Positions 37,201 to 45,262 of a stretch of DNA of 64,000 nt are shown piece by piece; the first letter of the stretch is position 1, and each line of letters starts with the position of its first letter. The translations under genes were made by a program, and so were the position numbers. Under the pieces are notes generated by a model. It worked only from the letters and a program-made list of their open reading frames with translations. It searched no databases and was not told the origin of the DNA. The DNA is from Paenibacillus xylanilyticus (GTDB taxonomy: Bacteria > Bacillota > Bacilli > Paenibacillales > Paenibacillaceae): NCBI RefSeq assembly GCF_013359935.1, contig NZ_JABMCB010000202.1, positions 248,001 through 312,000 on the forward strand. The letters run 5' to 3'.

Positions 37201-37393
37201 TGGAATGGAACCTGACCAAGTCGCCCAACTATCGAATGCTCCCGGGCAGAGAAAAGGCGGCATCGGACTGTACAATACCAATCATCGACTTATGCAAACC
37301 TTCGGCAGCGGCTTGAACATTCAAAGCACAAAAAATCAGGGAACTACCGTTTCGTTTAGGATTCCGGCAGACTCTATAGCTAAACTGAAATAA
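34256..37393 (+). CDS. Hybrid sensor kinase: 7TM-DISM, HisKA/HATPase, receiver, LytS-type kinase
   Basis: The order is: signal-anchor (about 20-38); extracellular beta-jelly-roll sensor (about 50-220) of the 7TMR-DISM kind; seven hydrophobic segments (about 225-415); a histidine kinase with FLANTSHELRTPLHGI (His about 452), VLNLVHNAIKYTENG and DTGIGMD; a receiver domain SILVVDDDPINLRVL with phospho-Asp about 765 (ADVMMPEMSG) and TKPVDP; and a second LytS-type kinase core with QIHPHFLFNTLN (about 852), PILENAVRHG and GIGLYNTNHRL. No DNA-binding domain is present, so it should signal to a separate regulator, none of which is adjacent. AAAGGA favours the GTG at 34256 over the GTG at 34250. Ligand is unknown; DISM domains often bind carbohydrate-like compounds. 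Confidence 0.9.
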   Translation: MRTLLDKTQISKLIQYVVTFIVFLSLLLGIRWLWLVTYAPPADQPQVSNGILDLRDWDLLGSKPINLNGEWIFHSDTYAKQHEMAISDKPLLLPVPGDWKNAWGDETKNSYGFGTYQLRILLDRPLSAPISLWVQEIQSAATLDINGETIASMGNTGESGQTYLPNRSSFIVDYMPDRNTHELDILIRVANYDHPYAGGIVKPIKLGSHLAIQKENGASVDFQLIMIVILILHGLYCCILYSFNPRQWSLLDFFLLLVSAALTVAASNDTLLLKVFPLNYTWEVKVSVLSYSWLSYFILKMSRRFASPKHSGLFTAFSVLLALYTVLIFIIPVQWVHFLVEYKVFSVFYLLPMITSLFLFIQMVIKNKEDSIFLLLSASGVLASSIWGAISRYTALPAVYYPIDVLAAIIGFSAYWFKRYVRNNQRISELNDKLQLADQMKNRFLANTSHELRTPLHGITNIAISLAEREKETLSKQSNEDLDLLVKVSYQMSHLLNDLLDITHLIEKRIQLYPSRTSFISVVNGVFDLLKFMMEGSSVQLKADIPNSLPAVHADEKRLFQIVLNLVHNAIKYTENGEITVTAYPEGSGVTIQVTDTGIGMDQETIKRIFLPYEQGEQGLNDARGIGLGLSISKELVELHGGELTVISEKHIGTTFEFTLPSADMDVENSIQSVFLPLVGRDTLNEIAASADYKQRPVSVRMQTRSLSTEHPVSILVVDDDPINLRVLAGILSTESYHLRCVVSAIEALELLGTQSWDLLIADVMMPEMSGYALTRAVRERYNASELPVLLLTARSESNDVYAGFESGANDYVTKPVDPVELRYRIHSLITLKHSVDDRLSMEAAYMQAQIHPHFLFNTLNSIVALSDIDIDRMRKLVDSFSTYLQISFHYRNKNRLIPLQQELELIQAYLYVEKERYGARLNIEWEVDWNINVLIPPLTIQPILENAVRHGIVTRVKGGTIRIKIERQEDFIVIELADNGVGMEPDQVAQLSNAPGQRKGGIGLYNTNHRLMQTFGSGLNIQSTKNQGTTVSFRIPADSIAKLK

Positions 37394-37396
37394 TGT

Positions 37397-37436
37397 AAAA
37401 AGGAGAACTGCCTGTATACAGGCAGTTCTCCTTTTT
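37397..37436 (+). terminator. Very strong terminator after the hybrid kinase gene
   Basis: AAAAGGAGAACTGCCTGTA pairs perfectly with TACAGGCAGTTCTCCTTTT in a tight hairpin, with a T run. It starts 3 nt after the stop codon. Confidence 0.92.
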
Positions 37437-37855
37437 ATTAGGCAGGTGTATAATCAGGAAGGCAGAAAATGCTTCTTCGAGATCCCTCCAATATTTTGCT
37501 GATGACATTAATCATAAAGTAAACAAAATGATTAGTACAAGAGAAGTGATCGCCGGAATACCTGATATCACACTCGCGAAACAATAAGTTGCTGCTCGGT
37601 ATCCTCTGCATAATTCAATATTTCATGCAAAGGATCTCCATATCATATAACTGTAGATCATGAATCTACCTATATCAGATATCTTAGCCCGCCGCGAATT
37701 AAATTTTTTTGTTCTCATCAAACTATCCGTTACCTGAACAAAAGCAGCCGGTCAATTTGATCATCTGCTTTCTTAGTTTTATAAGCTATCATTTCCCCTT
37801 AGTGTAACGAAGCTAGAACTTTCATTTTTAGCTCCGAACAAATAAGAATTAAGTT
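37437..37855. other. Gene-free gap with a diverged composite R1 repeat
   Basis: A copy of the composite repeat spans about 37725-37812: TATCCGTTACCTGAACA, the hairpin AAAGCAGCCGGTCA/TGATCATCTGCTTT (37741-37771), then GAGCTATCATTT-like sequence and CCCTTAGTGTAA. The rest shows no gene. Confidence 0.5.
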
Positions 37856-38041
37856 TCACTGAGCAACTGCACAACATTAGATGAGGTTAAACGAGAAATT
37901 AAAGCCTATATGACTTATTATAATCACTACAGATACCAATGGAACTTATAAAAGATGGCCCCTGTAGAATACTGAGATCACTTTCTTCAAGCCATGTAGG
38001 TCTTTTTAGAAATGTCCTTTACATAGGGTACACTTTAGTAT
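37856..38041 (+). mobile_element. 3' remnant of an IS3-family (IS150-type) element
   Basis: The frame from 37856 reads NCTTLDEVKREIKAYMTYYN and HYRYQWNL, stop, KMAPVEY, stop, DHFL, which is the C-terminus of an IS3-family DDE transposase with two nonsense codons (TAA and TGA). It is followed by GTCCTTTACATAGGGTACAC, like an IS3 right end. The rest of the element is absent. Confidence 0.75.
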
Positions 38042-38082
38042 GACCGCTGCCTTTTATCTTAATTGAACTAACGTTCGGTAAT

Positions 38083-39585
38083 TTATAATAGCGAGGTTAC
38101 GAACTTCACCTCCGGAAAACGGGTATCCGGTCCTTTCATTAAGATTCCGACTTGATTTTTCAGATACATATCGAAAAAATCCAGCATATAGGCATTGATT
38201 ACGGAGTTCGCTTTTTCGGGCGCAATCTTTCCTGTAATGCCCAGCTTGTCGAAGATCGGAGAAATAAACTGTATGTCGGCAAAATTCAAATGCTCCGTAT
38301 TTTCGATATAGAGGAATTGTCCCCCTTCGTCGACCGTTTGGCGCATCCGTTCAAGCTCCAACTTTTTATCTTCCGTTACTTGATCCTCCCACTCTCTTGT
38401 TGAGCCCATACGCTTAAGCTCTGAATCCGTGTAGACCCGGTTATCCATCACCCTTTTTAATTTTTCGAAATAGCTTTCCGAATTGAGGAACAAAAAAGGC
38501 TTTCGCAGATCCTCTCTGTCATCCAGACGATAAAGTCCTCCATCAAGGTCTATTCCAACCGCGATTTGCGGATCGTAAGATGCGTCATAGGCCGTCGCTC
38601 CGCCGATGGAATGACCGAACACCCCGACATGACCGAGATCTATCCTCCCTTTTAGATGACTTGGAATCTGCCCCGATTGGATGAGCTCGAACTGGTCCAA
38701 CGCAAACGTCACATCGTCGGTTAAAACTTTTCCCAACTTGTCGCGATTTCTTCTACTCGTCTGGTAATCATGGCCGGGCGAAAATAAGTCGTTGGTTGTG
38801 CTGGTCGTGATTCGCCCGTCCGGAAACTCGGTTGCGAATGTATTGTAGGTGTGGTCGATCACGGCCACGATATATCCGTGACTCGCGAGATTTTCGGCCT
38901 GCGACGTGTGGAGGAACCTGGAAGAGCCGTTGCCGGGATTCGCAAGGATCAGCGGATATGAATTTTGTACCGAAGAGACTTCGGCCCCCGAATAGGCATG
39001 ACTGGATACGTACTTCAGGTGTTGAAAAGTAAACCCGGGAAGGCCATAATCCGCGGCCATGTATTGTAAAATCCGGGTATCGGGAATAAAGGGAGCGTAC
39101 TTGCCGGTTCCATCTTGAGCCGGATACCATACCTGAACCATCAATTCTCTCTTCCCATCTCTGGCTTCGTCGAAAATCTCTTCCCTATTTGTATCCACGA
39201 GATGAAAAGTTTGCGTTCCTACCTTAAATTCGCCTGTCGGTTCAGGTAGTTTAAATACAGGAAAAGCATACATGAGACCTGCTGTTACGACCAGCAATAT
39301 CGCTATTGCTGTATAAGCTGAGCCCAACATGAATCGTGGGATTTTTTTGGGGCCGCTTTTTTTGAAATGGCTACAACCTGAAATGACTAAAAATATGATC
39401 GTTATGCAATATGGAAAAAATAGCTGAACTCTGTATCCTTCCACCGTCCAATGAATGCCCAGTAAAAGTGTGGCCATCCCGCTTGCAGCGAATACTGGAA
39501 TTCTACGCCGTCCTTTTTTTAATAGGACTGTTAATGCAATCAAGCCGATGTTTGACAATAAAAGCAACAGTTCAAACAGCCTCAT
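38083..39585 (-). CDS. Membrane-anchored alpha/beta hydrolase (PAF-acetylhydrolase/dienelactone hydrolase-like)
   Basis: About four membrane segments occupy the first 125 residues, followed by an alpha/beta hydrolase domain with the nucleophile elbow GVFGHSIGGATA, an acid-bearing IDLDGG strand and the His in NTEHLNFADI. The pattern MVQVWYPAQDGTGKYAPFIP near residue 155 is typical of PAF-acetylhydrolase-like esterases. The substrate is unknown. AAAAGGAG precedes the ATG at 39585 by 7 nt; the ATG at 39609 adds eight residues without a site. It stands alone, facing the IS3 remnant. Confidence 0.85.
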   Translation of the reverse strand: MRLFELLLLLSNIGLIALTVLLKKGRRRIPVFAASGMATLLLGIHWTVEGYRVQLFFPYCITIIFLVISGCSHFKKSGPKKIPRFMLGSAYTAIAILLVVTAGLMYAFPVFKLPEPTGEFKVGTQTFHLVDTNREEIFDEARDGKRELMVQVWYPAQDGTGKYAPFIPDTRILQYMAADYGLPGFTFQHLKYVSSHAYSGAEVSSVQNSYPLILANPGNGSSRFLHTSQAENLASHGYIVAVIDHTYNTFATEFPDGRITTSTTNDLFSPGHDYQTSRRNRDKLGKVLTDDVTFALDQFELIQSGQIPSHLKGRIDLGHVGVFGHSIGGATAYDASYDPQIAVGIDLDGGLYRLDDREDLRKPFLFLNSESYFEKLKRVMDNRVYTDSELKRMGSTREWEDQVTEDKKLELERMRQTVDEGGQFLYIENTEHLNFADIQFISPIFDKLGITGKIAPEKANSVINAYMLDFFDMYLKNQVGILMKGPDTRFPEVKFVTSLL

Positions 39586-39972
39586 CTCGATTCTCCTTTT
39601 TTTCTCCAATATTATCCTGCCACGCTAGCCTTTGCTATCGATTTGCCTTTAATCTACCTTACAATTTTGTAAGACGCTTACTTAGCACGTAACCATGAAG
39701 TGGTAACCATTCCAGAGACTGCTCTTGCAGACCCTTTTCTTGTCCACCCCAGTAAACTGACCGTTAGTTGAGCAAAAGCAGCCGATCATTTTGATCAGCT
39801 GCTTTTTGGTTTACACAATAATCACTCGGATGTTCAGCGGATCAGTCGTGGCGCAGTCTTACATTATTGAAAGGATGGTGAAAGCTTAATAAATAGGAGC
39901 TGCATTTGGCTTTCGGTATACTTAAACCATAAAAACTGCTAAGTTTAGCGGATAACATGGGAGGAGTTACAG
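39586..39972. other. Gap with R1 repeat hairpin (39758-39812)
   Basis: An R1-type CTGACCGTTAGTTGAGCA leads into AAAGCAGCCGATCA (39775-39788) and TGATCAGCTGCTTT (39792-39805), followed by TTGG. The perfect stem plus T run could also end a plus-strand transcript. The remaining sequence should hold promoters of both flanking genes. Confidence 0.55.
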
Positions 39973-41400
39973 ATGGATTTCAGTCAAGTGATACATAAAC
40001 TACTGCCGATTGCGGGTGTTGCATTGGCAGTGGGTCTGATTGTCCTTGGAATGGTGTATTTAGCGTACAAGGTTTACAGGAAAATGGGAGGCAAACGCAT
40101 CATAACCATCTGGCAATTTATAGCGTCGTTTTCGATTCTTGGCTGGCTGATCATTGTCATGATGTTAACTACTTTCAGCAGAGGTGCTCATTTTGATGGC
40201 TGGGTTAACCTGGAGTTGTTTAGCGGCTATGTAAGTGCATGGAATCAATGGTCACTCAGCGAATTTCAGCTTATCATTTTCAATATGTTGATGTTTGCAC
40301 CACTAGGCTTTTTGCTCCCTCTTCTCGGGATGAAGACGCGTCGTTTCAAGTTTGTACTTATTATATCGCTGCTTGTCACGCTAGGTATTGAAGCATTCCA
40401 GATGGTTACCGGCAGGGGAATCTTCGAACTGGATGATCTGTTGCACAATACACTGGGCAGTTTAGCCGGATACGGGTTAATGAGAGCGATCCTCGATATC
40501 TTGAAGCAGAAAAAAATCTCATTCAAAGCAATCTTTAGTGCGGTCTGCATTCCATTGGCCTTTGCGCTATTATTTACGGGAGCATTTATCATTTACTCAA
40601 GTAAAGAACTCGGGAATCTTTCCGTACGTCCGGCGACTTCCCAGAAGATGAATCAGGTCAGCGTCATGCTGGACACGAAGCTGCCTGACTACGGAGAACC
40701 AGCAGCACTATATCGGAGCCATGAAATTCACAACATGGAATATGGCAAGCAGATGGCTTCTTTAATGAAAGATCATTTTCAACTACAACAGCGTGGTCGT
40801 ATTTCCATAGATGGTTTCAACCGGGTATGGAGTCTGTACGACAGTACCGGAAAAGAGTACACGTTTAATTACAACGTAAACAGCGGTAACTGGTGGTTGG
40901 CACGTGGTCAGAGGTCATCAAGCTCAATGGAAACGGAAATTCTTACAGAAAAAGGCGAAGCTTATGACAAGTGGCTAAGTCAACATGGATTACTGCCTAA
41001 GAACGCAGAATTCAGTACTCAAAATGAAGACACCGTTCGGTGGGATTTGCATATGACCAATACAGATATGATAATAGGACAGCAAGACTTTGATAACGGA
41101 ATGATCATCATAGTTCCTGCAGCAGAAAGTCTAATTCCACAGGAATTGTTCTATTCCATGAATAAAAACGCGTATATCCGTACAGTAGATGTGGAAAGTC
41201 CGGCTAAGGCATATGAAGAAATTCTCAAAGGCAATTTCTCCATCTATAATGATTTGAAAGCAGGCGACGAACTGATAGTGAAGGGTTATGAACTGACCTA
41301 TACCTATGATTCAAAAGGTTACTACCAGCCGGTGTACCAATTTGAGGGAACCGTTAACGGGGCGGAATGGAGCACCTTGATTCCGGCCATGAAGAATTAA
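39973..41400 (+). CDS. VanZ-domain membrane protein with C-terminal soluble domain
   Basis: The first about 205 residues are a VanZ-like membrane domain with five or six helices and the family pattern NMLMFAPLGFLLPLLG and IEAFQMVTGRGIFELDDLLH plus NTLGSLAGYG. Residues 206-475 are a soluble extracytoplasmic domain not found in plain VanZ proteins. VanZ confers low-level teicoplanin resistance in enterococci, but the role of most relatives is unknown. GGGAGGAG lies 7 nt before the ATG. A clear terminator follows at 41500. Confidence 0.85.
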   Translation: MDFSQVIHKLLPIAGVALAVGLIVLGMVYLAYKVYRKMGGKRIITIWQFIASFSILGWLIIVMMLTTFSRGAHFDGWVNLELFSGYVSAWNQWSLSEFQLIIFNMLMFAPLGFLLPLLGMKTRRFKFVLIISLLVTLGIEAFQMVTGRGIFELDDLLHNTLGSLAGYGLMRAILDILKQKKISFKAIFSAVCIPLAFALLFTGAFIIYSSKELGNLSVRPATSQKMNQVSVMLDTKLPDYGEPAALYRSHEIHNMEYGKQMASLMKDHFQLQQRGRISIDGFNRVWSLYDSTGKEYTFNYNVNSGNWWLARGQRSSSSMETEILTEKGEAYDKWLSQHGLLPKNAEFSTQNEDTVRWDLHMTNTDMIIGQQDFDNGMIIIVPAAESLIPQELFYSMNKNAYIRTVDVESPAKAYEEILKGNFSIYNDLKAGDELIVKGYELTYTYDSKGYYQPVYQFEGTVNGAEWSTLIPAMKN

Positions 41401-41499
41401 AAGTTGTATTACCTTCGAACTAAATGCTCCATCTATTCAAATACGAGCTTTGAAGTTACTTGAACATATTCCCAACGAGAGCCGCTATCTTAACGGCTC

Positions 41500-41532
41500 A
41501 GGCTGTCGAGAAACTCTCGACAGCCTATTTTA
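41500..41532 (+). terminator. Terminator after the VanZ-domain gene
   Basis: AGGCTGTCGAG (41500-41510) pairs perfectly with CTCGACAGCCT (41516-41526), followed by ATTTTA. The stretch after it up to 41818 shows no supportable gene. Confidence 0.85.
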
Positions 41533-41818
41533 CATCTAATTTATCTAAGACGACACCGCGTTAACGTTTTATAAATATGGATGATTGAACACACCTTTAT
41601 AGTAGAAATTCTTTGTGGCAAAGCACCGATGGTTTCTATTTGTTATATAACAAAAACATTATTTTGTGTTTTAAGTACTAAGCCAGCTGCCAACCTGCCA
41701 ACTGCTCCATGCTATTTTGAAATTAACGACTCCCTTTACCGTAATGACCTGGCATATGTGATACGGTTCATCTTAACGGGTCTATAGCCGAAAAAAAAGG
41801 AGCCATCTTTGATAGTTT

Positions 41819-42727
41819 TTACAAGTCGTAATGTACTCCGGTTAACTTCTCGGATTGTAACCAAAGTTTTTCCGCAAGCTGCACATTCAATGCCTTTTTA
41901 GGGAAATCTACAAACTTTGGTTTCTTAGCCTTTAGAGGATTCATTCCTAGCCCTACGTAAATATCTCCGGTGATTGTTGAATCCGTGGCCGCAATAAGTG
42001 ATGGCCAAGATGATTGATCAGGAGGAGTTCCAAATATTTTCATTAATAGCAGTCCAAATGCTTTGGTTCCCTTCGGTGCGTTTCTCCCGATTCCTGTAGG
42101 ACTTGTACCAGGATGTACTGCTATAGAAGTGATACCTTTCTTCTTCGCACGTCGATTTAATTCTCGGGCAAACAGTATGTTTGAAAGTTTCGAGCGATTG
42201 TATCCTGCCATTGGTCTGTATTTCTTATCCATTTTTAAATCAGAAAAATCGATATCACCCATTTGAGCTGACTGTGCGCTAACGGTAACGATTCGACCGT
42301 GGTTCTTTTCAATTAACGGCAATAACAGACCTGTCAACGCGAAGTGTCCAAGATGATTGGTTCCAAAGTGCATTTCAAAACCATCGGCCGTCAATTCACG
42401 AGTAGGAACTGCCATTACCCCAGCATTGTTTATAAGGACGTCTATTCCTTTCACTTTCCCGTGGATCGTGTCGGCAAAGCTTCGAACTGACTTCAGATCA
42501 GCCAAGTTCAATGGCTCCACTGTCACATCTATATTTGGCGCCGTTTGTTTCATCTTTATGATTGCTTCTTCGCCGCGCCCAAGATCACGGCTTCCGATGA
42601 TCACTTTGGCACCGTGCTTCGCTAGCTCTAATGCCGTATAATAGCCTACCCCGCCATTGCCTCCCGTCACGATAGCGGTTTTTCCTCTTAAGTTTGGGAG
42701 ATCGTCAGGCGTCCAGTTTGGTCTCAT
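41819..42727 (-). CDS. SDR oxidoreductase (retinol dehydrogenase/WWOX-like)
   Basis: This SDR of 302 residues has TGGNGGVGYYTALELAKHGA (cofactor), NNAGVM, the catalytic Ser in VTVSAQSA, and YNRSK. The longer TNHLGHFALTGLLLPL stretch is typical of the RDH-like branch. CGGAGG lies 8 nt before the ATG. It is 70 nt downstream of the NmrA-like gene, in the same orientation as the TetR gene at 44108, so the three may form one unit. Confidence 0.9.
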   Translation of the reverse strand: MRPNWTPDDLPNLRGKTAIVTGGNGGVGYYTALELAKHGAKVIIGSRDLGRGEEAIIKMKQTAPNIDVTVEPLNLADLKSVRSFADTIHGKVKGIDVLINNAGVMAVPTRELTADGFEMHFGTNHLGHFALTGLLLPLIEKNHGRIVTVSAQSAQMGDIDFSDLKMDKKYRPMAGYNRSKLSNILFARELNRRAKKKGITSIAVHPGTSPTGIGRNAPKGTKAFGLLLMKIFGTPPDQSSWPSLIAATDSTITGDIYVGLGMNPLKAKKPKFVDFPKKALNVQLAEKLWLQSEKLTGVHYDL

Positions 42728-42797
42728 GATTTATTCCTCCGAAAGATTATTTTTTTAATATGTAATCGGGTCCTTACTACATGCAAAGCTGTTTCAA

Positions 42798-43430
42798 TCA
42801 GTCGTGAATAAACGAGAATTGTTTGATATACCGAGCATATTCGACTGAATCGATCATGAATCTAGCCACGTCGTCGCGAAAAATTTTAGCTAGCATGGAA
42901 GGAGTAAAAGCACCGTGCTTATAACGTCCTTTGCCCGGCTCATTGGTGAGCCTTGAAGGCTGAACGATAGTCCAGTCCAATCCACTTTTCCGTACAATAC
43001 CATCCTGCCTTTCCTTATCGTAAAACTCGCGGAACGTTATTAAAGAAACTAGTTTTACAATCATTCTCATCCCAATTCCAAGCTGATTCCTGCTTTCTCT
43101 GCTGGTGCCAAAGCCCGTAAGAACGACCAGTCTCTTTACTTTATGCCTTCTCATCGCATTCACTATTGAACGAGTCCCACGTAAGCATAGATCTGAAGGA
43201 CTTCCTGCTGTGGCTCCTAAAGCTACAAACACCGCATCTTGCCCCTCAACAGCCGATCCTACATCATCTTCACTAAATACATTGCCTTCTACAACTGTTA
43301 ATCCCTCCCGGGTAAACGGGATTCGATCTGCGGCACGTACAAAGGCTTTTACGGTATGTCCCTTGTTAATCGCTTGGTCAATTAGCTGTAAGCCCGTACC
43401 CCCGCTAGCTCCAAAGATAGTAAACTTCAT
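42798..43430 (-). CDS. NAD(P)-binding (NmrA/YwnB-like) reductase
   Basis: The 210 residues form an atypical SDR: the cofactor motif FGASGGTGLQLIDQAINKGH at the start, the VFVALGATAGSPSD loop, then RLVVLTGFGTS and SGLDWTIVQPSRLTN. Such proteins are flavin or quinone reductase-like or redox sensors. AGAGAGG precedes the ATG by 8 nt. A TetR gene lies 105 nt upstream, and a near-palindrome at 43467 could be its operator. Confidence 0.87.
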   Translation of the reverse strand: MKFTIFGASGGTGLQLIDQAINKGHTVKAFVRAADRIPFTREGLTVVEGNVFSEDDVGSAVEGQDAVFVALGATAGSPSDLCLRGTRSIVNAMRRHKVKRLVVLTGFGTSRESRNQLGIGMRMIVKLVSLITFREFYDKERQDGIVRKSGLDWTIVQPSRLTNEPGKGRYKHGAFTPSMLAKIFRDDVARFMIDSVEYARYIKQFSFIHD

Positions 43431-43466
43431 AGTTTATTGCCTCTCTATTATCTGTATCTCACCAGT

Positions 43467-43488
43467 AATAAGTGAATATTCATTTATT
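43467..43488. promoter_or_regulatory. Near-palindrome upstream of the NmrA-like gene
   Basis: AATAAGTGAAT and ATTCATTTATT are inverted with one mismatch, centred 47 nt before the start codon. It shares the AATAA/TTATT outer arms with the palindrome before the TetR gene (44118), so it may bind the same repressor. Confidence 0.45.
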
Positions 43489-43535
43489 TATTGGTGGAAA
43501 GAACAGCGATGCGTAGCATCGCTTAAAATAATTTA

Positions 43536-44108
43536 CTATGCCTTAATAGCGTCCCAACTCATCTTGATGGCAGAGTCTAATTGTTTATTATTCAACATGG
43601 TCCCGTTCTTCAAATGTGTTTTCAACAATTCGGCTATCGGCAAGATGGAGTAAGCAATTAGCATGTTAATATCCTCCTTCTTCAAGATCTCCTGTCGGAT
43701 GCCGTCTTCAAACATCTCGAAGATCGGTTGAAACTGACTTGCCGTATCCTCTAGGCACCATTTCTGGGGCAAAGGCGAATTCATTATTTGCTCCAGAAAC
43801 AAAAAATATTCTTTGAAGGATTGAATAAAATCAACATAGTTGCGGATGATGGCCTCAAATCGTTCGTAAACTGTTCGGGTATGATCCACTCCCTGAAACA
43901 TTTCCTCGCTCATCTTGCCTTTAATCTTCAAGTAAGTCTTGTAGAGCAGATCCTCTTTGTTCTCATGGTAAATATAAATCGTTGCTGCCGATACACTCGC
44001 TCTTTTGGCGATTTTTGATATCGACGTATCAGAGAAACCGATCTCATTAATTAGCTGTATGGTCGCGTCAAATATTGCTTCGACTTTGTTATCATCTCTA
44101 TATCTCAT
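43536..44108 (-). CDS. TetR-family regulator
   Basis: The first 55 residues are a TetR helix-turn-helix: AIFDATIQLINEIGFSDTSI, then VSAATIYIYHENKEDLLYKT. The ligand domain has about 135 residues and includes LFLEQIMNSPLPQ. A perfect 16-nt palindrome lies 10-25 nt upstream of the start. It heads the TetR-NmrA-SDR series and probably controls it. Confidence 0.88.
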   Translation of the reverse strand: MRYRDDNKVEAIFDATIQLINEIGFSDTSISKIAKRASVSAATIYIYHENKEDLLYKTYLKIKGKMSEEMFQGVDHTRTVYERFEAIIRNYVDFIQSFKEYFLFLEQIMNSPLPQKWCLEDTASQFQPIFEMFEDGIRQEILKKEDINMLIAYSILPIAELLKTHLKNGTMLNNKQLDSAIKMSWDAIKA

Positions 44109-44117
44109 GAAGCAATA

Positions 44118-44133
44118 ATAAACGATCGTTTAT
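44118..44133. promoter_or_regulatory. TetR operator palindrome
   Basis: ATAAACGATCGTTTAT is a perfect palindrome directly upstream of the TetR start codon, consistent with autorepression. Confidence 0.7.
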
Positions 44134-44391
44134 TTATTGTCAACGTTAAGTATTGCTTGATTGGTTGGGGCTTTTTCTTTACCTGCCCCCAAACTTGACG
44201 CCCCGAGAAAGAATCTCAGCCTAAAAATTCGCTCTACTTGGATACGTTTCACCGCGCTGTCTGCAACCGGCAAGTTTAATGGTCATCTACACGGATGGCT
44301 TTCTTAGCGTTACAAGCTACAAATTTGGCAACGATTACTCGATAACGGGACGATAGCATCAATAAGAACAAGTCGGGGGAAACGAACGCGT
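44134..44391. other. Gap with a sequence shared with 33184-33211
   Basis: CGCTCTACTTGGATACGTTT then CACCGCG (44230-44256) matches 33184-33211 at about 25 of 28 positions. It may be a third dispersed element or a remnant of a shared lost sequence. No gene is supported here. Confidence 0.35.
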
Positions 44392-45033
44392 CTATGAAAT
44401 GGTTTGTAAAATACGAGTGATTTCTTTTTCGATAACGGAATCGTCAACAGTATCCAGATACTCAGGACTAATCACTTGATACTGTTTCATTTTATAAAAT
44501 TCCATAACGGCTTGTTTCAAGGTGAGATCATACCATTGAATACTAAAGGTCGGTTCCATAATGCGCCGAAGCGTAGCATCATCTTGAACTAAGGACAGCG
44601 CAGCGTGCATTCTGTTAAAAATCTTCTTATCCATACCGGATTGAAAAAAAGATTGTAAATTTTTAATTCTATTTTGTTGAGCAACGGAAATGTTTTCAAA
44701 AAGTCGTGGATAAAACTCCTTGAGGTCTTGCAGGAACAAATCGGATAAATAAATAACACCTATTAACGATTCCAGAAACGTTTTTTGAAATCGATCAATA
44801 TATGAAATGGAATCATCATATACAACAGTGTCAGCCTGCTGCAAATACTGAATTCCATACTCTACAACCTGTTCGATGATTTCATCTTTGGATGAAAAGT
44901 GCTTGTAAAGCGTCACTTTACTAATGTCCATATGTTTTGCGATATCGTCAATTTTCATTTGGCTGAATCTGGTTCTTCTAATTACAGGTTTGATTTTATT
45001 GAGATATTGATCTGCGCTAACGGGTTTTCTCAC
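44392..45033 (-). CDS. TetR-family regulator
   Basis: A TetR helix-turn-helix is seen at about 18-60: TRFSQMKIDDIAKHMDISKV then TLYKHFSSKDEIIEQVVEYG. The C-terminal 150 residues are a helical ligand domain. The gene is divergent from the NmrA-like gene at 45263, and a 9-4-9 inverted repeat lies in the shared promoter region, so it probably represses that gene and itself. Confidence 0.88.
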   Translation of the reverse strand: MRKPVSADQYLNKIKPVIRRTRFSQMKIDDIAKHMDISKVTLYKHFSSKDEIIEQVVEYGIQYLQQADTVVYDDSISYIDRFQKTFLESLIGVIYLSDLFLQDLKEFYPRLFENISVAQQNRIKNLQSFFQSGMDKKIFNRMHAALSLVQDDATLRRIMEPTFSIQWYDLTLKQAVMEFYKMKQYQVISPEYLDTVDDSVIEKEITRILQTIS

Positions 45034-45119
45034 GATTGAAGCCTCCTCTAATGCTCATCAAATCATATTATATCAAAATTGCTGTATCAATAAACAATAT
45101 TTAATTAAAATATTAAATT

Positions 45120-45168
45120 AACTAATTTCGTTAAATTAGTTTACTTAGTTAATTTATAGTTGTATAAT
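45120..45168 (+). promoter_or_regulatory. Operator and promoter of the NmrA-like gene
   Basis: AACTAATTT (45120-45128) and AAATTAGTT (45133-45141) form a perfect inverted repeat with a 4-nt spacer. It touches the putative -35 (TTTACT, 45140-45145), which lies 17 nt from TATAAT (45163-45168). Binding there would block RNA polymerase, as expected for TetR control. Confidence 0.7.
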
Positions 45169-45190
45169 CTCTCTTGTAATGAATATCCAA

Positions 45191-45234
45191 TCGCGGAAGG
45201 GATAACGGTCTCAGAAGCGATATCCCTTCCGCGA
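45191..45234 (+). promoter_or_regulatory. Leader hairpin between promoter and start codon
   Basis: TCGCGGAAGGGATA (45191-45204) pairs perfectly with TATCCCTTCCGCGA (45221-45234) across a 16-nt loop. It has no T run, so it is not a terminator. It lies within the 5' untranslated leader, 14 nt before the ribosome binding site, and may stabilise the message or bind a factor. Confidence 0.65.
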
Positions 45235-45262
45235 AATCACACATAAAAAGGAGAAATACACA

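Noticed and set aside
41581-41787. 68-codon plus-strand frame after the VanZ-domain terminator
   Set aside because: No ribosome binding site, no protein-like pattern, and it lies after a terminator without a promoter.
45191-45234. Riboswitch or attenuator in the NmrA leader
   Set aside because: The structure is a single long stem without a T run or an alternative pairing, so no known riboswitch class or attenuator is supported.
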